Part shown: one piece after another, positions 28,446 to 36,227 of the stretch | How positions within the stretch are numbered: position 1 is the stretch's first letter | How the letters are laid out: each line of letters starts with the position of its first letter | Origin: Acidimicrobiia bacterium | GTDB taxonomy: Bacteria; Acidobacteriota; Vicinamibacteria; Vicinamibacterales; CAVVIG01 | Length of the DNA stretch: 64,000 nt | Reading direction: 5' to 3' | NCBI GenBank assembly: GCA_016871175.1 | Contig: VFZL01000012.1 | Span: forward strand, 1-64,000 | Translations under genes and position numbers: made by a program | The notes under the pieces: generated by a model | What the model was told of the DNA's origin: nothing | Databases searched by the model: none | The model's input: the letters and a program-made list of their open reading frames with translations, nothing else

Positions 28446-29815
28446 CGCGAACTGCGCGCCGCGCTCGGGAACGGCTCCACCCGGCCGGCGGTTGGGCGCG
28501 GCGTGACCGCGTCCTCTGCGACTCCCGCCCCTTCTGAGACCGCGCTGTTCGCCTGAAGCGCAAACAACCGCGTCAGGACCTCGGCGTGGGCACCAGCGGC
28601 GTCGCCGTCCGTCAGTGCTTTCAGTTGCTCGGTCGGCGTGAGCAGCAGTTTCTCGACGAGCAGTCGCGTGATCTCGTCCAACCGCGCACGTGCGTCCGGC
28701 GAGAGTCCCGAGAGCTTGAAATCCAAGCGCTGCAGCTCGGATCGCCGAATCGACTCGAAACGCTGCCGCAACGCGACCACGGTCGGGATGACGCCACGCG
28801 ATCGGAGCCAGCCGCCGAACTTGTCAATCTCCTCGCTGACGATGGTCTCGGCGCGCGCGATTTCACTCGTGCGGCGCGCCAGGTTCTCGGCGATCGTCGC
28901 CCGGAGGTCGTCGATGTTGTAGAGGAACACCTGCTCGATCTCACCGGCGGCCGGCTCGACGTCTCGCGGCATCGCGATGTCGATGATGAAGAGCGGCCGA
29001 TTCCGTCGCGATCGCATCGTGGCCTCGATGCGCGCCTTCGTGAGAATCGGCGCCGCGGCGCCGGTAGCGGTGATGACGATATCGCTGGCGCTCAGCGCGC
29101 TGTCGAGCGCGTCCCATGGGGCGGCGGAGGCGCCGCCGATGGCCTGGGCCGTCCGCGCTGCGCGCGCAAGCGTACGGCTCACGATGGTGACGCGATGTGC
29201 GCCTTGCGAGCGCATGTGCTGAGCAGTCAGCTTACCCATCTCTCCGGCGCCCACGACGAGCACGGTCCGGCCGGTCAGATCACCAAAGATCTTGCGAGCC
29301 AACGAGACCGCGGCGAAGCTGACCGATACGGCGCCCGCGCCCAGGGCCGTCTCCGAACGCACGCGCTTACCCGCGCCAAACGACGAGTGGAACAGGCGGT
29401 TCAAGACCGGGCCGACGGTTTGCGCGCTGTTGCCGGCGGCGTGCGCGCCTTTCACCTGCCCGAGGATCTGCGGCTCTCCCACGACCAGCGAGTCAAGGCC
29501 GGCCGCCACGCGGAAGAGATGTCGAGCCGCATCGAGATCGGTGCGCTCGTACACGTGTGGCAGGACCTCGGACACGTCCAGCTCGTGGAACCTGGCGACG
29601 AACGACACGATCTCCTGGCTCCCGCCCTCGGTGGTCTCGCACACCGCATACACTTCCGCGCGATTGCAGGTCGAGAGCACCACGGCTTCCCGTACGGAGG
29701 CCCGCGACGTGAGGGTGCGGAGGGCGGCGTCGATGCCGCGGGCTTGGAAGTCCAGCCGCTCGCGGACCTCCACGGGCGCTGTCCGATGGCTGATGCCGAC
29801 GAGAAGAAGATGCAT
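28442..29815 (-). CDS. hemA: Glutamyl-tRNA reductase
   Basis: This 457-residue enzyme reduces glutamyl-tRNA(Glu) to glutamate-1-semialdehyde, the first step of the C5 pathway. It shows the N-terminal GISHRTAPVEVRERL, the nucleophile Cys50 in STCNRAEVY, and a Rossmann motif VLVVGAGEMGKLTAQH. The C-terminal dimerisation helix is present, with an extra roughly 25-residue Pro/Ala-rich tail. It starts seven bases after hemX. A tRNA-Glu gene, whose charged form is the substrate, lies at 46782 in this window. Confidence 0.97.
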   Translation of the reverse strand: MHLLLVGISHRTAPVEVRERLDFQARGIDAALRTLTSRASVREAVVLSTCNRAEVYAVCETTEGGSQEIVSFVARFHELDVSEVLPHVYERTDLDAARHLFRVAAGLDSLVVGEPQILGQVKGAHAAGNSAQTVGPVLNRLFHSSFGAGKRVRSETALGAGAVSVSFAAVSLARKIFGDLTGRTVLVVGAGEMGKLTAQHMRSQGAHRVTIVSRTLARAARTAQAIGGASAAPWDALDSALSASDIVITATGAAAPILTKARIEATMRSRRNRPLFIIDIAMPRDVEPAAGEIEQVFLYNIDDLRATIAENLARRTSEIARAETIVSEEIDKFGGWLRSRGVIPTVVALRQRFESIRRSELQRLDFKLSGLSPDARARLDEITRLLVEKLLLTPTEQLKALTDGDAAGAHAEVLTRLFALQANSAVSEGAGVAEDAVTPRPTAGRVEPFPSAARSSR

Positions 29816-29821
29816 GCGTGT

Positions 29822-30646
29822 CTAGAAGTTATGGCTGTTCGGCAGCAGGTAGCTGATCGGCACGAGGTTCAGCAGCACGATAGCGAACCCGACGGCCGAG
29901 AGATACGCCGTTCGTCTGCCACCCCACCCGAGGCGGCGCGCCGCGAACGCCTCGAACGAGTACACCGCCCAGCACACGAGCGCGACAGCGATCTTCGGAT
30001 CCTGCAGCGACATCGCCTGCACGCGCGGGTCGACCGCGGAATCCCCGCGTGCCTGGTTCGCCCAGATGGCGCCGACCACCATCCCGATGGTCAAGAACAC
30101 CCATCCGAACGCGATCGCGCGCTGGTTCATGGTGTCCAGGACCTGCAAAGACGGCAGGCGCGAGTAGAAGAAGCCCAGGTGCTTCGCCTTGATCTCCTTG
30201 AAGAGGAGTACGTACGTCACGCCGATGACGCACGCGAGCGCGAAGCTGGCGTAGGCGAAGAGCAACGACGACACGTGAATCCCAAAGAGTGGGCCCCGTA
30301 GCATCTCCGCACGATCTTCGATGCCGGGATCGATCGCCGGGATGCACTGGAGCGCGACGAGCAACGGTAGGATGAAAGCGCCCATCGCCCGTTCGTCCGT
30401 GGTCATCTCGAGGTAGAGGTAGGAGAGCGCCAGCAGCCAGACGAACGTCGAGATCGCAGATGAGGCGTCGATCACCGGCACGTGCCCAGCATCCATCGTC
30501 TGCATGCCCACGACGAAGGTGTGGGCGAGCACGCCGGCGACGAGCATGGTGGTCGCGGTCCGTCCGACCGCCGGCTGCCGACGGACGAAGTGCCACAGAT
30601 AGGCCACCAGTGCGACGGCATACAGCGCAAGCGGGACAGCATTCAT
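29822..30646 (-). CDS. hemX: CcsA/HemX-type cytochrome c assembly membrane protein
   Basis: This 274-residue protein has about eight membrane segments and belongs to the CcsA/CcmC/HemX group. The tryptophan-rich WWD loop is degenerate: GAIWANQARGD keeps only part of the usual motif, and an extra stretch is inserted before DPK. Two histidines (HVPV, GIHVSS) sit at places used for haem in the family. Its place directly before hemA matches the HemX position in Bacillus and other genomes, where it tunes HemA level. Either a HemX-like or a haem-handling role is possible; the symbol follows position. Confidence 0.8.
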   Translation of the reverse strand: MNAVPLALYAVALVAYLWHFVRRQPAVGRTATTMLVAGVLAHTFVVGMQTMDAGHVPVIDASSAISTFVWLLALSYLYLEMTTDERAMGAFILPLLVALQCIPAIDPGIEDRAEMLRGPLFGIHVSSLLFAYASFALACVIGVTYVLLFKEIKAKHLGFFYSRLPSLQVLDTMNQRAIAFGWVFLTIGMVVGAIWANQARGDSAVDPRVQAMSLQDPKIAVALVCWAVYSFEAFAARRLGWGGRRTAYLSAVGFAIVLLNLVPISYLLPNSHNF

Positions 30647-30664
30647 GATGATGAGGCCGAAGCG

Positions 30665-31675
30665 CTATCGCGCGATCGCAGGCCCGAAATATCCCTGCTT
30701 GGTACGCGCCACGAGGTTTGGACGGTCGATACGAACGACCACGCGACGCCAGGCGCCGTCGCGCTTCGGATTTCGGGAGGTGTACCCGATCGTGTACTGG
30801 CTCGACAACTCATCGGAGATTTGTCCGTAGATGCCGGCGAGCTCGGTGACTTGGATCGGAAAGAACGCCCGGCCGCCGGTCTCCTGCGCGAGCTGCTTGA
30901 GCACGAACTCGGCCTCCTTGAACCCGCGCCCACCGCCTCCATCCGGCGACCGCAGTCCGATCGTATAGATGGCGGTTTCCGAGCGCTTGGCGAGATCCAG
31001 TACCTCCTCGAATGGCAAGAGGCTCGACGTGTCTTCACCGTCCGAGAGCAGCACGATCGCCTGTCGACGGATCTCATCGACGTTGGCCGCCACGACCTTC
31101 TTGAGATCCTTCAGCGCGATATAGACGGCGTTGTACATCGAGGTCGACCCGCCTGCGGAGGTTCGGCGTATCGCCTGCTCGAGCTCGCTGGCGCTGTTCG
31201 TGAAGGGCTGCAGAATGATGACGCGGCTGTCGAAGTCGATCACCTCGGCCAGGTCCTGGGGACGAAGCCGCTTCGCGAATCCAATTGCGGCGTCCTGTGC
31301 CGTCTGCAGCCGCGACTCCATGCTCGCGCTCGTGTCGACGAGGAGTGCCAAGGCGATGGGCAGGTTCGCACGCGTGAAGTAGGTCACGTCTTGATTGACG
31401 CCGTCCTCGTACACCTGGAAGTTGGCCTGCTCGAGATCGGTCGCATACCGGTTGGCGCCGTTCTCGGAGACGGTGACGTTGAGCGATACGAGGTCGACGC
31501 CGGCGCGGAACGGCTGTCCGCCGGCCGCCGGTGGCGTGCCGGGGCTCTGCGGCGCTGGTGACGGTACGGGGGTCTGGGGCTCCCGCTGCTGCGCGCCCAG
31601 CGACCACGTCGCCGCCCACGCGGCCGCGAGGACCGTCAGCAGACTGCCGAGCGCCCGCGTCCTCGGACCGCGCAT
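30665..31675 (-). CDS. Secreted VWFA-related domain protein (1)
   Basis: This 336-residue protein starts at ATG 31675 with AAGGGG upstream. It has a signal peptide ending WSLGAQQ and a Pro/Gln-rich linker. It then carries the Acidobacteria-type VWFA-related domain with a full MIDAS-like DTSAS in LLVDTSASMESR, plus VLLSDGEDTSS. The C-terminus has YTIGYTSRNPKRDGAWRRV. Such proteins are multi-copy and characteristic of Acidobacteriota; ligands are unknown. It lies two bases after a second VWFA gene and upstream of hemX in one direction, so it may share the haem operon transcript. Confidence 0.88.
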   Translation of the reverse strand: MRGPRTRALGSLLTVLAAAWAATWSLGAQQREPQTPVPSPAPQSPGTPPAAGGQPFRAGVDLVSLNVTVSENGANRYATDLEQANFQVYEDGVNQDVTYFTRANLPIALALLVDTSASMESRLQTAQDAAIGFAKRLRPQDLAEVIDFDSRVIILQPFTNSASELEQAIRRTSAGGSTSMYNAVYIALKDLKKVVAANVDEIRRQAIVLLSDGEDTSSLLPFEEVLDLAKRSETAIYTIGLRSPDGGGGRGFKEAEFVLKQLAQETGGRAFFPIQVTELAGIYGQISDELSSQYTIGYTSRNPKRDGAWRRVVVRIDRPNLVARTKQGYFGPAIAR

Positions 31676-31676
31676 G

Positions 31677-32588
31677 TCATCTACCCCTTCGATCCTGGGG
31701 GGCGGTTCGTGGCGCCTCTGGCACGGAAATGCCGCGCGCCGTCCATCCTTCACGCCGAGCGGACACTTCGATTTTTTCCGGCGGGATGAGTGAGTCGGGG
31801 CGCGCGTACGTCACGCGATACTGTCCGATGATCTCGCGCGCCACGTCCTTCAATCGAGTGGTGAGCGCCGACGGTATCAGCAGCGTGTCGTAGCGCCCGC
31901 CGGAGTCCTTCGTGCCCAGCGAAAGCGTTAGGACGCGATCCTGGGTCATGTTCGCGGGTGTGCCCACGGTCACGACATGGAGCGTGGCGCCCGAGGCTTT
32001 CAGTCGTTCCAGCACCTGTCGATAGCCGCGGTTGCTCAGTTCGGGGCCCTCGCTGGTCACCGCCACCATTACGGACCGTTCGGCGCCTCGCTTCTGCAGG
32101 CCCTGGCCCACTTCCATGATCGCGTCGAGCAGATACGTCCCCGCTTGCGGGATGGCGAACAATCGGTTCACGCTGGCGGTGAGCTGGGCACGATCGGAGG
32201 TGTAATCCGCGAGGATCGTCGGGCGCTCGCCGATACCGATGAGCGCCACCTGGTTGTCGCCGCTCGTGTCCTCCCCCAGCACGACGTCGATGAACGCAGG
32301 GACGGCTTGGCGGTAGTCCCGAATGAAGCTCTGTGCGGCCTGGCTGGTGTCGACGAGGAGGGCAATCTGAATCGGATCGGTCGCGGGCGAGACGCGGAGC
32401 ACCTCGCGTGCGACGTTGTCTTCCCGGATGACGAGGTCGTTCGGTCCGATGTTCTCGGCAGACGCGCCCTTCGCATCAAGGACGCTGACATACATCGTCC
32501 GCTGTCGACCTTGGGCGCGAAGCGCCACGGCGCCCACCAGGCCTGCGCTGACCACAAACACTGTCGCCGCGCGGAGCGGACGCCTCAT
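31677..32588 (-). CDS. Secreted VWFA-related domain protein (2)
   Basis: This 303-residue protein from ATG 32588 has a signal peptide ending AVALRAQG. The VWFA-related domain begins with a beta-sandwich (TMYVSVLDAKGASAENI). The MIDAS is relaxed to DTSQA, and TSEGPELSNRGYRQ stands in place of the usual DG. The C-terminus (YRVTYARPDSLIPPEKIEV) matches the neighbour's. The ATG lies six bases after a strong -10 box, predicting a leaderless mRNA. It heads the VWFA-hem gene series. Confidence 0.86.
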   Translation of the reverse strand: MRRPLRAATVFVVSAGLVGAVALRAQGRQRTMYVSVLDAKGASAENIGPNDLVIREDNVAREVLRVSPATDPIQIALLVDTSQAAQSFIRDYRQAVPAFIDVVLGEDTSGDNQVALIGIGERPTILADYTSDRAQLTASVNRLFAIPQAGTYLLDAIMEVGQGLQKRGAERSVMVAVTSEGPELSNRGYRQVLERLKASGATLHVVTVGTPANMTQDRVLTLSLGTKDSGGRYDTLLIPSALTTRLKDVAREIIGQYRVTYARPDSLIPPEKIEVSARREGWTARGISVPEAPRTAPQDRRGR

Positions 32589-32594
32589 CTCCCG

Positions 32595-32623
32595 AGTATA
32601 GGGGCCGAGCACACCAGCGTCAA
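32595..32623 (-). promoter_or_regulatory. Consensus sigma-70-type promoter, leaderless placement
   Basis: On the minus strand TTGACG (32623-32618) and TATACT (32600-32595) are separated by exactly 17 bp. The -10 box ends six bases before the ATG at 32588, so transcription should start at or beside the start codon. It could drive both VWFA genes and, as gaps are short, the haem genes behind them. Confidence 0.65.
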
Positions 32624-32670
32624 GGTTCGACGCCGAGCGTAAACTCCAGTCTAATCTAGGGGTTGCGGCT

Positions 32671-33654
32671 ATGGGTTCGTATTCGCTCTGGCTGATTCCG
32701 GTGCTGCCCGCCGCGGCTGCGGTGGTGAGCCTGGCGCTCACCGACGACGGTCACCAGGCCCGCGGGGTGTCACCCGCGGTTGGACGACGGCTGGTCTCGA
32801 CGGCCCTGGTGCTGTCGTTCGCGCTGTCTGTCCCCATCATCGCCGAGGTGTGGCGATCCCCCGACGTGGCCGCCGGGCGCCTGGACGTCCTCGGCGCGTG
32901 GATTCCGAAGTTGCCGGTTGCCACACGGGATGCAACGGGGATTCTCGAAGTGTCATGGGCACTTCGGCTGGATCGGAAGTCTGCCGCCCTTTTGCTCGCC
33001 GCACTGGTCTCTGTGGCATTGGCACTGGTTCGTGCGAGTCGGCCCCCGGCGCGCGAGTCTCGCCTGCTGGGCGTTTCACTGTGGCCATACCTGGGAGCCA
33101 CGCTGGGCTTGCTGGTCCTCGTCTCGTTGGGTCACGGCCTCCTCATGGTCTTTGCAGGGTTGACGGGCATCGTCGCCCTGTCGGCTCTGATGATGAGGGG
33201 CTCGGATGCGGGCGCTGACGTCGGTGCGGAGCTCCCGACGTTGATTCCTGTCGGGCTGGCCGCGTTCGTGCTCGCCATCGGATTCACGTTCGTGACCTTC
33301 GGCTCACTCGACATCCGCGCCGTGGATCGGGCGGCGGCGAACATGCCCTTGGAGATCGCTCGGTGGGGTCCGGTCTCGACGATCACCTTCCTGAGCATCA
33401 TCGGCTTGGTCTTGACCAGTGGGGCGTTCGGGTTGGTCGCTCACTCGGCTCGACGGTTCGCGCGTCTTCACCCGACCGAGCGGGTGTCGATCGCGATCGC
33501 GCTCTCGGCGTGGCTCCCCTGCGTGGCGGCGTTCGGCGTGCTCTGGCAGGTCGCGACGCTGGCCATGCGCGCGCCAACGGCCATTGGTGTGGCCGGCGCA
33601 ATCGGGGGACTTGCGCTCTTCTTCACCCATCGCCTTCGGACGGCCTCGCGATGA
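32671..33654 (+). CDS. NuoL-like, degenerate antiporter-type membrane protein
   Basis: This 327-residue protein has about eight hydrophobic segments. Its N-terminus (LWLIPVLPAAAAVVSLAL) and the middle segment LWPYLGATLGLLVLVSLGHGLLMVFAGLTGI follow the pattern of complex I NuoL. The glutamate in the usual LFxxWExxG segment is absent (FAGLTGI), and the HxWLPDAM-type channel segment is missing, so it cannot pump as NuoL does. It is half the length of NuoL. Its last bases overlap the next gene (ATGA). AGGGG precedes the ATG. A structural or regulatory paralog is likely; the assignment is by pattern only. Confidence 0.7.
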   Translation: MGSYSLWLIPVLPAAAAVVSLALTDDGHQARGVSPAVGRRLVSTALVLSFALSVPIIAEVWRSPDVAAGRLDVLGAWIPKLPVATRDATGILEVSWALRLDRKSAALLLAALVSVALALVRASRPPARESRLLGVSLWPYLGATLGLLVLVSLGHGLLMVFAGLTGIVALSALMMRGSDAGADVGAELPTLIPVGLAAFVLAIGFTFVTFGSLDIRAVDRAAANMPLEIARWGPVSTITFLSIIGLVLTSGAFGLVAHSARRFARLHPTERVSIAIALSAWLPCVAAFGVLWQVATLAMRAPTAIGVAGAIGGLALFFTHRLRTASR

Positions 33655-35270
33655 GCCACCATCTGTCGCTCATTCTGTTGACGCCGCTCGTCGGTGCGCT
33701 GGCGGTCGGCCTCTGGCGCGGGCCCGCCGCACAGCGCGACCGAGTGGCCGAGGCGTTCGCCGTCCTGAGCCTCGTCGTCGCGGCGCCCCTGTGGTTTACC
33801 TACGACCGCGACACGACGTCCTATCAGCTCGTCGAGCGTGTACAGGTGCTCCCGGCCATCGGTCTGGAGTACCACGTCGGCGTCGATGGCGTGAGCGTGT
33901 TGCTCGTCATTCTGACGACGCTGCTGGTGGCTGTGACGGTCCTGTCGTCTCGCTCGTCGATTCTGGTGCACGAGTCACGCTCCGCATCGGTCTTTGCGCT
34001 CGAATTCGGGGTGCTGATCGCCTATCTCGCCCTTGACCTGCTGCTGTTTCTCGCAGGTTGGACGTTGACACTGATCGCCGCCCACCGCGTGTGTGCACCC
34101 GAGCGTGGCGATGGCGCGAGCGGAGCGCCCAAGCGCTGGGGTGTCGGGCTGTCGGTCCTGAGTAGCGTCGCGCTGCTCGTCGTCGTGCTTGGCCTCGGCT
34201 TCGCGCATCGTGAGATCGCCGGGCGGTTCTCGTTCGATATCGTGACGCTTCAACAGCTCGGGTTCGATGCCGGCACCCAGCGGTGGGTGTTTCTCGCGCT
34301 CCTCATGGCGATGGCGGCGTGCCTGGCGCTCGCGCTACCGGGCGTCGTTCTACGCGATCGGACGTCGACCTCGATGGTCGGCCCCGTGTTGGTGACCGGC
34401 GTCGTCGTGAAGATGGGGACGTACAGCCTCATTCGGGTCGGCCTCCCGATGCTTCCCGAGGCCACCCGCGCGTTCTTGCCGTTGACCGTGGGCGCCGGCG
34501 GACTCGCGATCGCGGTCACCGGCGTGCTGGCCCTCCGGCGGAGGGAATGGACCGAGTCGATTGCGTATGCCAGCGCGAGCCACCTGGCGCTCATCGTCGT
34601 CGGTCTGTTCACGTCCAATCCGGTCGGGGTCACGGGAAGCGCCCTCCACCAGTTCAATCACGGTGTTTCAATCGGATCCCTCTGGCTGATCGCCACGGCG
34701 CTGGCGAGCGCCTCGACGTCGGCGATTTCGCGCGGGGTACGGGCCCTGATGTGTGTGGTGGTGCTCGGAGCCGCTGGCTTACCCATGCTCAGCGGCTTCG
34801 TCAGTTCGTTCCTCGTGATGCAAGGCGTCCTGACGGTCAGCGTCGGATGGGCGGCTGTAGCGGTGGGTGGACTTGCACTTGGCGCAGCGGCTCTGCTGCG
34901 GGCTGCACGCGATCTCGGGCATGGGCCGGTGCGGGCGGAGGTGTTCGGGTCCTGGCCTTCGCGTGACGCCGCACCCGCACGTACTGGCTGGCTTGTGCAC
35001 GCGCCGCTCGTGGCGCTCACAGTGTGGGCCGGTGTGTATCCCAGTCCGCTGCTCGCGCGACTGACCACAGGGGTCGATCGCGTGGTGGCCCGCGTAGCGC
35101 CGGAGTACGGTCAGCGTGCCATCGCCGAGTGTGGTGCCGCACCGACGCCCGAGTTGGCGAAGACCAACGCTGCCGCCGCGTTTCTACAGTCGGTCCCTTG
35201 TGGCCCAGACGGCAAGCCGCTCGAGCCGACATCGACGCTCCCCGCGACAACCGGCGAGCCCTCCCGCTGA
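33651..35270 (+). CDS. NuoM-like, divergent proton-translocating-type membrane protein
   Basis: This 539-residue polytopic protein is coupled to the preceding gene by ATGA. It clearly follows NuoM: KMGTYSLIRVGLPMLPEA (with Lys254), HLALIVVGLFTSNPVG, HQFNHGVSIGSLWLI, LPMLSGFVSSF, and a Cys-containing C-tail. However, the glutamate of the family's FFExxLIPM segment is replaced (LLFLAGWTLTLIAAHRV, about 131-147). The glutamate of the GFxGEF segment is replaced as well (Ser386). One conserved lysine remains. It is therefore a NuoM paralog lacking two key charged residues, placed ahead of F0 genes rather than in a nuo operon. Confidence 0.8.
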   Translation: MSHHLSLILLTPLVGALAVGLWRGPAAQRDRVAEAFAVLSLVVAAPLWFTYDRDTTSYQLVERVQVLPAIGLEYHVGVDGVSVLLVILTTLLVAVTVLSSRSSILVHESRSASVFALEFGVLIAYLALDLLLFLAGWTLTLIAAHRVCAPERGDGASGAPKRWGVGLSVLSSVALLVVVLGLGFAHREIAGRFSFDIVTLQQLGFDAGTQRWVFLALLMAMAACLALALPGVVLRDRTSTSMVGPVLVTGVVVKMGTYSLIRVGLPMLPEATRAFLPLTVGAGGLAIAVTGVLALRRREWTESIAYASASHLALIVVGLFTSNPVGVTGSALHQFNHGVSIGSLWLIATALASASTSAISRGVRALMCVVVLGAAGLPMLSGFVSSFLVMQGVLTVSVGWAAVAVGGLALGAAALLRAARDLGHGPVRAEVFGSWPSRDAAPARTGWLVHAPLVALTVWAGVYPSPLLARLTTGVDRVVARVAPEYGQRAIAECGAAPTPELAKTNAAAAFLQSVPCGPDGKPLEPTSTLPATTGEPSR

Positions 35271-35349
35271 AGGTGGCCCCAGTGCTTCGGAGAGGCGATG
35301 GGACCGGCGATTCCGGGTCTGGCTTCGGATGGTGCCGTCTCGGCCGGGT

Positions 35350-35367
35350 TGGTGAACTTTTTCACAA
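35350..35367. promoter_or_regulatory. Rex-like operator
   Basis: TGGTGAA-CTTT-TTCACAA is an inverted repeat matching the Rex half-site TTGTGAA/TTCACAA with spacer 4 at 13 of 14 positions. It lies just upstream of the -10 hexamer TATACT at 35375-35380, where a bound repressor would block RNA polymerase. Rex senses NADH/NAD+ and controls respiratory genes in many bacteria. No rex gene is in the window. Confidence 0.5.
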
Positions 35368-35374
35368 GGTACGC

Positions 35375-35380
35375 TATACT
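35375..35380 (+). promoter_or_regulatory. -10 element for the F0 operon
   Basis: TATACT lies 112 bp before the atpZ-like start. No good -35 hexamer is present at 16-18 bp; the Rex-like palindrome occupies that place. Confidence 0.45.
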
Positions 35381-35491
35381 CCCCCTGCTTTTTGGACAGC
35401 GAGCGCTCGGCACCTCAGGGACGCGCGCTCGGCTCGAGCAGGCGCTGTCACGTAGCGGTATGATGCAGCGCGGTTGGGGTCGGGGAACGTC

Positions 35492-35770
35492 ATGCCTGAG
35501 GACGATCGCGGTGAGTTCCTCTCACGTTCGTTAAGTCGGTTCCAGGAGAACGTCCGTCGATCGGGACCGGCGGCTGGCGCGGGATACGCCCTGATCGGAG
35601 CCATCCTGCTGCTCGGGGGGGCAGGGTACGCATTGGACGCCTGGCTCAAGACGTCTCCCTGGTTGCTGCTCGGCGGTCTTCTGCTCGGCCTCATCGTCGG
35701 CTTCTACGAGTTGGCGAAGGTGGTCTGGCGGCCAAAGCCTGCCGACCGCCAGCGGTCCCGGCAGCAATGA
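35492..35770 (+). CDS. atpZ: AtpZ/AtpI-type F0-associated membrane protein
   Basis: This 92-residue protein from ATG 35492 has GGGGAA upstream. A short charged N-terminus is followed by two membrane helices: GYALIGAILLLGGAGYALDAW and LLLGGLLLGLIVGFYEL. This is the pattern of AtpZ/AtpI accessory proteins that open ATP synthase operons and are linked to c-ring assembly or Mg2+ handling. It overlaps the next gene (ATGA). Confidence 0.85.
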   Translation: MPEDDRGEFLSRSLSRFQENVRRSGPAAGAGYALIGAILLLGGAGYALDAWLKTSPWLLLGGLLLGLIVGFYELAKVVWRPKPADRQRSRQQ

Positions 35771-36192
35771 CCTCATCGTCGAACGTGCCGACGGTGGTCG
35801 GACCGGCGGTGGCTTTCGCCGCGGGCAGTGTGGCGACGTGGTTGGCGGCGACGGCGATCGCCGCCCCATTTGGCCGTGAGATCTTGTTCGCGATGCTGGC
35901 GCCGCTCATCGCGGCGGTGTCCAGTTGGGTGTGGGTGGCGCGGACGTTTCGCCGCAGTCCCGGCCGCGTCACCAACGTGATGGTGGCCGCATTTGGCGTG
36001 AAGCTGGTGTTCTTCGGCGTCTACGTCGCCGTGATGCTGCGGGGACTTGCGCTGCGGCCCGTGCCCTTCATGCTGGGGTTCACGGCGTACTTTGTCGGCC
36101 TCCATGTCGCCGAAGCGTGGTGGCTGCAGCGGTTGTTCTGGTCAGGCGGGTCCGACGCGCAGAATTCAGAGCTCAACACTCAGAACTCATAA
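35767..36192 (+). CDS. AtpI-like membrane protein
   Basis: This 141-residue protein has four predicted membrane helices (for example GPAVAFAAGSVATWLAATAI and VKLVFFGVYVAVMLRGLAL). It occupies the ATP synthase subunit I position between atpZ and atpB and has the size of that family, though sequence signatures are weak. The last ten residues (QNSELNTQNS) are encoded by the start of a heptamer repeat and look like a slippage-derived tail. Confidence 0.7.
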   Translation: MTSSSNVPTVVGPAVAFAAGSVATWLAATAIAAPFGREILFAMLAPLIAAVSSWVWVARTFRRSPGRVTNVMVAAFGVKLVFFGVYVAVMLRGLALRPVPFMLGFTAYFVGLHVAEAWWLQRLFWSGGSDAQNSELNTQNS

Positions 36193-36219
36193 CTCAAAGC
36201 TCACTTACTCGCCCACTTA
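36164..36219. repeat. Heptamer tandem repeats between atpI-like gene and atpB
   Basis: Consecutive 7-mers are ATTCAGA, GCTCAAC, ACTCAGA, ACTCATA, ACTCAAA and GCTCACT, with consensus RCTCANA, followed by diverged units TACTCGC and CCACTTA. They cover the 3' end of the atpI-like gene and nearly the whole leader of atpB. The composition is unusually AT-rich for this window. Confidence 0.75.
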
Positions 36220-36227
36220 CCCCACGC

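Noticed and set aside
28586-30301. Long plus-strand open frame (over 550 codons) opposite hemA and hemX
   Set aside because: It is antisense to genes with clear motifs and has a His/Arg/Asp-rich shadow composition typical of GC-rich genomes.
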